DNA of 5,065 nucleotides, from the NCBI GenBank assembly GCA_023489405.1, contig JAMDCW010000103.1, positions 1 through 5,065 on the forward strand. The letters run 5' to 3'. The notes under the pieces were generated by a model. That model was not told the origin of the DNA and searched no databases. It worked only from the letters and a program-made list of their open reading frames with translations. Made by a program: the position numbers and the translations under genes. Source of the stretch: Chloroflexota bacterium (GTDB lineage Bacteria; Chloroflexota; UBA4733). Within the stretch, counting starts at the first letter, position 1, and every line of letters begins with the position of its first letter. Shown here piece by piece: positions 1 to 5,065 of the stretch.

Positions 1-67
1 GGCTTTAGGCAAAAGCAGCTAAGCTCTCCCTTTGGCGCGTTCAACTGGATCTCTCTTTCATCCTCGC
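1..67 (+). repeat. Left arm of a perfect 67-bp inverted repeat
   Basis: Positions 1-67 are identical, base for base, to the reverse complement of 561-627. The match starts at the first base of the window (GGCTTTAGGC...) and stops sharply after ...TCATCCTCGC at 67; the following bases (68 onward against 560 downward) are not convincingly alignable. Because it starts at the window edge, the arm may continue further left. It is pyrimidine-rich on the plus strand. It lies downstream of the stop of the secreted-peptide gene, and contains the end of the possible spliced extension of that gene. Possible identities are a terminal inverted repeat of a small mobile element, an inverted duplication of the gene's upstream region, or an assembly fold-back. 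Confidence 0.97.
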
Positions 68-152
68 CACCTCCGTCTGATTCTCACCCGCCGCATCCTC
101 GCCTTCGCCACACTCAAAGCCATCGCAGCGTGTATCTCCCTTCCTGGCGTCC
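41..152 (-). other. Possible second coding exon of the peptide gene (longer isoform)
   Basis: Joining 501-206 to 152-41 keeps the reading frame: the split codon is again Glu (99), followed by 36 further residues to a TGA at 43-41, inside the left repeat arm. The added tail begins DARKGDTRCDGFECGEGED and is hydrophilic and acidic. It brings two more cysteines (108 and 113), making eight in all. The joined protein would be 135 residues. An open frame of 36 codons could be chance, and the six-cysteine form already ends just after CxC, as known fungal defensins do, so the extension is a hypothesis. Confidence 0.35.
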
Positions 153-205
153 CTATACGTTCAACGTCAGCGGAGAGCTGAAGAGGTAAGTATATGTCGA
201 CTTAC
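153..205 (-). other. Candidate 53-nt intron at the stop codon of the peptide gene
   Basis: On the minus strand the last codons read GAA GA|GTAAGT, so the TAA stop lies inside a consensus donor (205-200). A branch-point-like GCTGAC follows at about 171-166, and the acceptor GTATAG ends at 153. The length, the donor and the branch-to-acceptor distance of about 14 nt all fit Pezizomycotina introns. If it is removed, the frame continues through 152-41. If it is retained, the protein stops after Glu-Glu at residue 99. Only RNA evidence can tell whether it is used. Confidence 0.45.
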
Positions 206-213
206 TCTTCAGC
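177..213. repeat. Imperfect hairpin (14-15-nt arms) over the stop codon and splice-donor motifs
   Basis: GCTGAAGAGGTAAGT (177-191) is the reverse complement of ACTTACTCTTCAGC (200-213) apart from one extra G, with an 8-nt loop, ATATGTCG. The structure spans the last codons and stop of the peptide gene. It places a GTAAGT on each strand: 186-191 on plus and 205-200 on minus. In the minus-strand transcript, the donor of the candidate intron would be paired in the stem. It could equally act as a 3'-end structure for the unspliced transcript. Confidence 0.7.
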
Positions 214-501
214 GTAAACGCACTCGCAGTAGTAAATGAACGGGAACCTCCTACATCGCTGGCACAACTGCTTGCACTCATACTCGTCCATGTTCTCGGG
301 CGGGGAATCGCAGCCATTCCAATCGTTGAAGGGCCAGCCGCGCTTCTCCAATATCGCCTTGAAGCGAGCTTTGTGGCCATGGCTATGAGTGTTGGCCTCA
401 AGGGACTCGGCGGCGTTGGCGCTGGCTAAGGGCACGGGAGGCGGGACGGCGAGGGTGGTGAGGATGGCGGCAGCTAGGCCAAGGATGGTTGTGAGCCTCA
501 T
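202..501 (-). CDS. Secreted cysteine-rich peptide precursor, fungal defensin-like (CS-alpha-beta type)
   Basis: This is a 99-residue reading frame with a true ATG and an A at -3 (ACAACATGA). Residues 1 to about 28 form a signal peptide (Arg2, hydrophobic LTTILGLAAAILTTLA, then small residues before ASANA). Residues about 29-54 are a His/Lys-containing propeptide ending in LEKR, a Kex2-type dibasic site at 53-54. The predicted mature peptide (55-99) has six cysteines at 64, 76, 80, 83, 92 and 94: C-x11-C-x3-C-x2-C-x8-C-x1-C. The CxxxC and CxC pairs are the hallmark of CS-alpha-beta defensins. From memory, the precursor plan, the early TTIL, the KR-G junction and the acidic stretch before CxxxC recall plectasin. 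Two features are odd: the third and fourth cysteines are only two residues apart, and the mature part is acidic (9 Asp/Glu against 4 Lys/Arg). Antimicrobial peptide or host-directed effector are both possible. An intron candidate overlaps the stop codon. Confidence 0.78.
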   Translation of the reverse strand: MRLTTILGLAAAILTTLAVPPPVPLASANAAESLEANTHSHGHKARFKAILEKRGWPFNDWNGCDSPPENMDEYECKQLCQRCRRFPFIYYCECVYAEE

Positions 502-560
502 GTTGTCGAGATTGGATATGACTTTCCACTATGGAGGCGTCGGTGAATCTGAAGTGAATT

Positions 561-627
561 GCGAGGATGAAAGAGAGATCCAGTTGAACGCGCCAAAGGG
601 AGAGCTTAGCTGCTTTTGCCTAAAGCC
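561..627 (-). repeat. Right arm of the 67-bp inverted repeat, in the leader/promoter of the peptide gene
   Basis: This is the exact inverted copy of 1-67. The inner edge lies 59 bp upstream of the ATG at 501-499 of the minus-strand secreted-peptide gene, so the arm is probably promoter or 5' untranslated sequence. The two arms are separated by 493 bp that hold the whole 99-codon reading frame. If the element is a transposon-like cassette, the bases from 628 (CTTTGAAGA) would be the right flank, and a target-site duplication should match the bases just left of position 1, which are not in this window. Confidence 0.97.
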
Positions 628-938
628 CTTTGAAGACAGATGGATACTCAACTTGCAACATGCTCTGGAGCAGGACTGTGCTCAAGGTTCACGGTAAAAG
701 AGCAATGGAAGGAAAAGCGGGCTTTACCGCCAGGCAGACCACTTGATTGTCGCGCAGACTTCAAGCTTGATCCGAACCGTTGGGCGCCTTCTTTCAAGCA
801 GCATATTGCTACAATGCCGCGTAGCACTTGTCGTCCACGAGGGGCCAGGTCGAGCCGTAATCTTGCCTGCAACAAAGGCGAACTGAATCCTGTGTGATAG
901 TACTTGAGAGCGCGCAAGCCTCATAGAAGGAGATATCT
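628..938. other. Spacer between the peptide gene and RPA43; no gene seen
   Basis: This stretch of about 310 bp separates two tandem minus-strand genes. It should hold the 3' untranslated end of RPA43 and the upstream control region of the defensin-like gene. No TATA box, AATAAA-type polyadenylation signal, tRNA or long low-complexity tract stands out. Short open frames in this stretch have no domain, signal peptide or biased composition and look like chance. Confidence 0.6.
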
Positions 939-2030
939 TCACTTCCGTTTCCGGACCGCCGCACTGCTGCTTGACGGCTCTGCAGCGCCCTTCTCTCCAT
1001 CTGCAAGCATCGTCCCTATGATGCTTATGCTGCCGCCACCTCCCTCCGCTGCCGCCACCTCGAAGTCCCGCACCTTGAAAACCAGTCTGCCATCGACCTT
1101 CTGCCCATCCCCATCCACCCAGTACCCACCTCCATCCTTCCCTTGCTTCGTCGATGTCACTCCGAAATCGGTTGGATCTTCCACCCACCTCCAGTCCTTG
1201 GGTAATTGTGACCGCTCGATCGCCGCATTGAAGTAATTGTAACACAGCAAGCCTAGTAAGCTCGGATTCTGCAGCGATACATAGCCCTCCAGCCAAGCAC
1301 CTTTCCTAGGCCGGAAGAGCAGAAACTCCGCAGTGAGGTATGTGAAAGTGACGGCGTACTCGTTGACGGCTTTGCTGAGTACAATGTCCGAGCCTGCGTC
1401 GTCCGCACCTTTGCCATCTGGCGGCGATTCGGAGAGACGTGCGTTCTGAAAGCTCATCACGACGCCACGGAGAGGTGGATAGTACTGTAGTAACAATGGT
1501 GAGATATGTTCCGCTATAAGGCCTTCCAGCGGGAACTCGTTTGCGCAGGGCGAAAGAGCGAGGTAGAGTGTGGATGTGACGGAGGTCCAGGGTGTAGCTT
1601 CAATGAGGCGTTGTTCGGGATCAGTCGCTTTGGCTCCGGTCGTTGCTGGTTGCGATGTTCGTGAAGCTCCAGGCTGCGCCGAGGGGACGTCCGCATCAAT
1701 AATAGCGCTACGGCGGTCCTTCTTCGCCTTCTTTGGTTGCGTTGATCCTGCTCCATCTGCTGTCTCTTCTACCTCCGCACTCGGTCTCCGCTCTGCACCA
1801 TGACCTTGCCTCGATGCTGGCCGGGCCCCTTCCACGCCACCAGACTTTCGCGTCTTCGATTCCTTCTTCGACTTCTTCGCCGAGCGTCCATCGTCTGCTG
1901 CAGCGCCATCTACAAGATGCTCTTCCCTCTTCCGCTTCTTGACGCTGTTGTCCGTCGAGCCTTTGCTCTTCTTCGCCTTCGCCATGGTCGGCGTCTCCGG
2001 CGTACCGACGGGAGACAAGGTTGTGGCCAT
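939..2030 (-). CDS. RPA43: DNA-directed RNA polymerase I subunit RPA43
   Basis: This is the larger stalk subunit of RNA polymerase I, which with Rpa14-type partners docks the initiation factor Rrn3 for rRNA transcription in the nucleolus. The frame is uninterrupted. From the ATG at 2030 it gives 363 residues, against 326 in yeast Rpa43 (from memory). Residues about 18-110 are a disordered Lys/Arg-rich tail with nuclear-localisation-like clusters (VKKRKREE, AKKSKKESK) and SP/TP sites (SPVGTPETP). Residues about 154-230 match the Rpb7-like N-terminal domain (LYLALSPCANEFPLEGLIAE, then HISPLLLQYYPPLRGVVMSF). Residues about 235-340 match the RPA43 OB domain (FRPRKGAWLEGYV, NYFNAAIERSQLPKDWRW, YWVDGDGQKVDGRLVFKV). 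The C-terminus is Ser/Ala-rich and basic (VRKRK). The ATG at 2030 has a strong context (GCGGCCATGG); the in-frame ATG at 1985 (ACCATGG, 348 residues) is equally good. The frame also runs upstream, but with only a GTG near 2156. Confidence 0.93.
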   Translation of the reverse strand: MATTLSPVGTPETPTMAKAKKSKGSTDNSVKKRKREEHLVDGAAADDGRSAKKSKKESKTRKSGGVEGARPASRQGHGAERRPSAEVEETADGAGSTQPKKAKKDRRSAIIDADVPSAQPGASRTSQPATTGAKATDPEQRLIEATPWTSVTSTLYLALSPCANEFPLEGLIAEHISPLLLQYYPPLRGVVMSFQNARLSESPPDGKGADDAGSDIVLSKAVNEYAVTFTYLTAEFLLFRPRKGAWLEGYVSLQNPSLLGLLCYNYFNAAIERSQLPKDWRWVEDPTDFGVTSTKQGKDGGGYWVDGDGQKVDGRLVFKVRDFEVAAAEGGGGSISIIGTMLADGEKGAAEPSSSSAAVRKRK

Positions 2031-2441
2031 GGCCGCGACTGATTTGGAAGTATGCGGCGAGTACGGAGAGCGTTCGGCGTGCCTGTCTTCAATCGCAATG
2101 GCAAGTGCCGGCAAGCGAAGCGCATCGGGAACTTTTTTGTCTGCGGGCGCGGGCACGACTTTTGCCTCCCACCCAGCCCGGTCACTGCCGGAGCTGAGGC
2201 GCCGGGCCGTTGGCCGATCCGTTGAGGCTTAAAATATGCTTGACTCGCGCTGCATTTTGCTACAGACATCCACCCAACATCGTCCGTTCTACTGATCCCG
2301 TCAACCGCATACGGTTTTTCTTTTGGCATTTGTATCCCGCGGAGCTAGTTGAAGACACCACGAGATCGGATGACGCGCCTACCACGGCTGACGCAGCCCT
2401 CAGTCTGACACCCGAGTCAATTTCACCGAACATTCGCCGGG
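2031..2441. promoter_or_regulatory. Divergent promoter region of RPA43 and the membrane J-protein gene
   Basis: The two genes are transcribed away from each other from these 411 bp. An AT-rich TATA-like patch (CTTAAAATATGC, about 2228-2239) sits near the middle of an otherwise GC-rich stretch. Two near matches to the Gcn4/CpcA site TGA(C/G)TCA are seen: TGACTCg at 2241 and cGAGTCA ending at 2419, each off by one base. No CCAAT box and no PAC or RRPE ribosome-biogenesis motif was seen. On the RPA43 side an upstream ATG at 2329-2327 opens an out-of-frame run that overlaps the RPA43 start. The region is called from gene arrangement; the individual sites are weak. Confidence 0.55.
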
Positions 2442-3524
2442 ATGGCGAACGACCTACTTACTTTCGCTGGCTGGTACTTCCTCCCCAATCTCGCGACTGG
2501 CTACCTTCAAACAGCGCTCTACACAATCTTCATCCGCGCTGGCGACCCTAAGCCAGCTCCCGGCTCTCCCCGCTTCACCAAAGACCGTCGCCGCATCTTC
2601 GTCTGCGTCATCCTGGCCTACCTCGTCTACACGGTCTATGAAGCCGATTGGCAGCTCCGGCGAGCTGGAGACTTCTACCGGGATCTTGGTGTGCCTCATT
2701 CGATATCCACTGGTGACTTGCAATCGCATTTCCGGAAATTGACTGTTAAGTTTCATCCGGACAAGCTTTCCTCGTCGACCTCCGCAGGGGATAGGGCGAA
2801 GGCTGATGCCTTCTACGTGCATCTGAAGCTGGCGAGGGATACGCTCATAGACCCCGCGAGAAGGTTCGCTTATGATCGGCTGGGTCCGTGTATACTTGCC
2901 ACGCAGTCGGCCAAGACGATCAAGGACGTTGTCACAGCCGGACTTACGGAGACAGCTATGTACTATGTCGGCACAGGTGGCGTGCTGGTCCTGCTCGGCA
3001 TGCTTGGCTACTTGCAGCAAGGGCGTTTTTGGCGGTATCTGGTCATGGCCGGATTGTTTGTGGTGGAGGCGCAGACGATCATGCGGCCCGAGTTTCCGCG
3101 ACTGCTGACGAACTTTGTCAATCCCTTGCTCGTCCGAACTGGGTTGAGGGCGCCTTATTTGCCTTTTCAGATGCTCACGTTGCTGCGGAGAATCGCAGTT
3201 GCGTTCTTCATCGCGCTATCCCAGCTTGGCCCGGTGTTGAAAGGCCCCGATACTCTAGCAGGCACGGACGAGAATGTCGATCCGAAGTTGATGGACCGAC
3301 TGAGCGTACTCGGCCATGCAACGGATCAGGAAGTGACGAGGTTGATGGGTTTGGAACTGACGCCGTTCGCCGAGGGAGAGGAAGGCAAGAGGGAGCTGAA
3401 AGCGACGCTGAAGGAATGGCTGGTGCAGAATACAATGCGGAATGATCCAGAGGTCAAAGCGGCGATTGGAGCTGTCTTGACCAGAAGAAGGCAGGAAGGC
3501 CTGGTGGGAGATGAGATTTTTTGA
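2442..3524 (+). CDS. Membrane-associated J-domain (DnaJ/Hsp40) protein
   Basis: This 360-residue protein is encoded by one uninterrupted frame; its ATG has G at -3. The N-terminus (8-31) is hydrophobic and aromatic, and a membrane segment lies at about 52-66 (IFVCVILAYLVYTVY). A J domain follows at about 77-147: FYRDLGV, basic helix II (HFRKLTVKFHPDK), the HPD triad at 105-107 that stimulates Hsp70 ATPase, then helix III and DPARRFAYDRLG. Further membrane segments are likely at about 173-191, 197-213 and 248-265. The C-terminal 60 residues are charged and helical. The J domain is flanked by membrane segments, which implies recruitment of an Hsp70 to a membrane, probably endoplasmic reticulum, although no retention signal is visible. 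It resembles proteins annotated in Aspergillus as membrane-associated DnaJ chaperone (from memory). It lacks the Gly/Phe region and zinc fingers of type I and II Hsp40s, and is too short and lacks Brl domains for Sec63. The client is unknown. Confidence 0.93.
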   Translation: MANDLLTFAGWYFLPNLATGYLQTALYTIFIRAGDPKPAPGSPRFTKDRRRIFVCVILAYLVYTVYEADWQLRRAGDFYRDLGVPHSISTGDLQSHFRKLTVKFHPDKLSSSTSAGDRAKADAFYVHLKLARDTLIDPARRFAYDRLGPCILATQSAKTIKDVVTAGLTETAMYYVGTGGVLVLLGMLGYLQQGRFWRYLVMAGLFVVEAQTIMRPEFPRLLTNFVNPLLVRTGLRAPYLPFQMLTLLRRIAVAFFIALSQLGPVLKGPDTLAGTDENVDPKLMDRLSVLGHATDQEVTRLMGLELTPFAEGEEGKRELKATLKEWLVQNTMRNDPEVKAAIGAVLTRRRQEGLVGDEIF

Positions 3525-3750
3525 TCTTGATAGCTTAAGCCTCTCGTCATGCTTCACCTAATACAGGACTCTTGTGGCCCCAGATTTCCGCCTGGTACTC
3601 CCAAACGGACCTCCAGTACATCTGGCTGTCCCGTTGCATCGACATTCGCTAGAGTAAAGCTGTGCTCAGCGCCTGCATCCTACTGCCCTGATCGTCGCAC
3701 AAGATCTCAATGACAGCAATTTTCGGAAGTTGCGCTTTATGCAGCTTCCT

Positions 3751-3767
3751 CCGCCGCCGCCGCCGCC
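3751..3767 (+). repeat. Short CCG trinucleotide repeat
   Basis: Five CCG units plus CC form a 17-bp microsatellite in the intergenic stretch. On the minus strand, in one frame, it gives a run of arginines; this is a composition effect and not evidence for a gene. Confidence 0.9.
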
Positions 3768-4730
3768 TCATCATCTGCACCCACTTTGGGACACCAAAGC
3801 GACAGCCGTCCCGCATCCTCCCACCATGTCGACAAGCGATGCTGCCCAGCCGTAAAGCAGACGTGTAGATTATCATAGAGCCCCCACGGCAGGGATGTCT
3901 GATCGAGTAGTGAATATGATGGTGTCCCGCCGAAGCGACAGCGCTGGGTGGAAGAGGGAAGGCACGCCAAAAGCGGGGCAGATCGCAACCGGGTTGCCAC
4001 CTAGGAGACAGGTGGAGAGAGCAGCTGCATGGCCTAGGCAGGAAAGTGACGATACCGTGAAGTTGAACTCCGTAATGATCTTGAAGTGTGAATATGCAGC
4101 GCAATTACATACTCCTCGGCGGAAATCGGGAAGCAGTTCTCAGCGCGGTGCATCGTATCGCTGCACACACTCCCGCTTCCCCACCCCCCAAGTCCCGCTC
4201 CAACGCAGCACAGACTTCAGCGGTATCAGCAGCATGGGACACCACGGGGATGTCCAGTCACCGCCCTTCAGCTTCCTCGACCTCGCGCCAAAATGAGGGA
4301 TCGCATCCACGGGCACGCCTACTCACCCATGTGATACCACCGCCACAGGCGATTTCTGGAGGCGAAGCGTGCAGCACCTGGCTGGCAGTTCTCCGTCACC
4401 TCCAGCCAGATCCGAAGCAAAAGTCTCCGACAATTCGAAAAGAAGGCTAGCAAGACATGTTGCGACCTCCCTGAGCGCAGCAGCAAGAGCTTCCAGGTCA
4501 CCATGTTCTCCAGTGGAGAGCCCACAATCAATTTCGGTTCCAGGATGCCGAGGAGAACGCAGCAATGTAGATTTGGAGGAGTCGATTTGCAACCGGGAGC
4601 TCCATCGTCACTGCGCCGGAGCGCCTGCGTTTATCGGAGGATGCCGAATGCTGGGTACGCGATCGCGTCCAGAGCGCACGCGCAAATGGTTTAGCTTCAT
4701 TGCAATGCTTCGAGCGTCTGAACCACGTGT

Positions 4731-4746
4731 AGAAGGTTGACCTTCT
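4731..4746. repeat. Short near-perfect palindrome next to a CACGTG box
   Basis: AGAAGGT-TG-ACCTTCT is a 7-bp inverted repeat with a 2-base centre, two bases after CACGTG (4724-4729, a bHLH-type E-box). It lies about 100 bp upstream of the first recognisable exon of the right-hand gene and could be a protein-binding site. Such short motifs also arise by chance. Confidence 0.4.
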
Positions 4747-4844
4747 GCCAAGTTATAGCGGATGGGAGGTCTAAATGTCCATGCTATGCTTCATTGATAT
4801 GGTCTTGATCTCAAGGAGGCAAGCTCTTGGCGGAGACACCTTAG

Positions 4845-5065
4845 CAAAGCGAAGGGCATCAGTAAGTCCTCCGATCTTCTCCCCATCCTACCTTCCACAA
4901 ACGGCTAATCTCCCTGCTTCCCAGCGCTCATCACAATCTCCACCCGCGCGTCCCTCAAACGCTACCACAACTTCACCCTCACGCTCGGCTTGGGTGAAGA
5001 AGCCAACGAATACGAGTTCTTGCGCATCGGCACCGCCAGCGAGAAGAATGGTGTGGAAAAGGAGT
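4845..5065 (+). CDS. 5' part of an unidentified intron-containing gene, cut by the window edge
   Basis: After the intron 4862-4924, one frame runs open from 4925 to the window end and reads ...GITLITISTRASLKRYHNF, then TLTLGLGEEANEYEFLRIGT, ASEKNGVEKE. In this frame 37 of the 46 complete codons after 4926 end in G or C, mostly C, as expected for a GC-rich ascomycete gene. I do not recognise the family. The exon before the intron (KAKGI-T) has no ATG before an in-frame TGA at 4795-4797, so another upstream exon is needed. A TTAG acceptor at 4841-4844 is possible, and one weak model starts at the ATG at 4641, splices at GTACGC (4655) to 4844, and gives MPNAGKAKGITLITIST. The given start is therefore provisional. 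The protein continues beyond the window. Confidence 0.55.
4862..4924 (+). other. Intron of the right-hand partial gene (63 nt)
   Basis: A consensus donor GTAAGT (4862-4867) and a branch-like GCTAATC (4904-4910) are followed by a pyrimidine-rich TCCCTGCTTCCCAG acceptor ending at 4924. The branch A lies about 16 nt from the acceptor. Length and motifs are typical for filamentous ascomycetes. Splicing joins ATC A to CG CTC, keeping the C-ending-codon frame downstream. Confidence 0.7.

Larger units (their letters stand above)
3525..4844. other. Long intergenic stretch without a convincing gene
   Basis: About 1.3 kb separates the J-protein gene from the partial gene at the right edge. Several open frames of 70-150 codons exist on both strands, but most begin at GTG or TTG and none shows a domain, signal peptide, membrane segment or fungal codon bias. 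The best ATG-started one (3895-4296, plus) is Ser/Arg/Gln-rich and unrecognised. No tRNA-like box pair, transposase or CRISPR-like array was seen. The left part should hold the 3' end of the J-protein transcript, and the right part the promoter and perhaps a short first exon of the next gene. A noncoding RNA or a decayed gene cannot be excluded. Confidence 0.5.

Noticed and set aside
1570..2042. Plus-strand frames opposite RPA43, some rich in Leu and Arg
   Set aside because: They are complements of the Lys/Ser-rich RPA43 tail. The minus-strand protein has clear family motifs across the same bases.
2031..2156. A longer RPA43 beginning at 2156
   Set aside because: The codon there is GTG, not ATG. 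Nuclear fungal genes start at ATG, and in-frame ATGs with strong contexts follow at 2030 and 1985.
3997..4015. CCACCT...AGGTGG inverted repeat
   Set aside because: It is only a 6-bp stem with a 7-base loop and no T-run or gene end next to it; expected by chance.
3649..4104. Minus-strand 151-codon frame with a poly-arginine run
   Set aside because: It begins at TTG, and the arginines come from the CCG microsatellite read in reverse. There is no domain or codon-bias support.
3895..4296. Plus-strand 133-codon ATG frame
   Set aside because: There are no recognisable motifs, signal peptide or membrane segments. The length is expected by chance in GC-rich DNA.
4369..4740. Plus-strand 123-codon frame in the intergenic stretch
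   Set aside because: It begins at GTG, is Ser/Arg/Pro-rich, overlaps other equally open frames, and has no domain support.
4799..5065. Plus-strand ATG frame beginning MVLISRRQALGG that stays open to the window end without splicing
   Set aside because: Its product is a Ser/Pro/Arg-rich, low-information sequence. The alternative frame after a consensus intron has strongly C-ending codons and a more protein-like composition.

Overview
The window looks like nuclear DNA of a filamentous ascomycete (Pezizomycotina; class not determinable from sequence alone). Signs of this are intron-poor GC-rich genes, short fungal-type introns (53 and 63 nt candidates with GTAAGT donors), an RNA polymerase I RPA43-type subunit, a fungal membrane J-protein, and a small secreted peptide with a Kex2-type Lys-Arg site.

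Layout, left to right. (1) Positions 1-627 are bounded by a perfect 67-bp inverted repeat (1-67 and 561-627). Between the arms, on the minus strand, lies a gene for a 99-residue precursor of a cysteine-rich secreted peptide (202-501). Its mature part carries the CxxxC...CxC signature of cysteine-stabilised alpha-beta (CS-alpha-beta) defensins, and its prepro layout recalls fungal plectasin-type defensins. A good-looking 53-nt intron begins at its stop codon and would give a longer, eight-cysteine form. (2) 628-938 is a spacer. (3) 939-2030, minus strand, is the RNA polymerase I stalk subunit RPA43. (4) 2031-2441 is a divergent promoter region. (5) 2442-3524, plus strand, is a multi-pass membrane J-domain protein. 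(6) 3525 to about 4840 has no convincing gene. (7) Near the right edge a plus-strand gene begins; an intron (4862-4924) and part of the next exon are visible, and the product is not recognised.

RPA43 and the J-protein are conserved housekeeping genes sharing an upstream region of about 0.4 kb. The defensin-like gene is unrelated to them and has the character of an accessory gene. The most notable object is the first 627 bp: a defensin-like peptide gene exactly enclosed by identical inward-facing 67-bp repeats. It could be a TIR-flanked (transposon-like) cassette, an inverted promoter duplication able to give antisense or double-stranded RNA, or an assembly fold-back at the window edge. The sequence alone does not decide between these.
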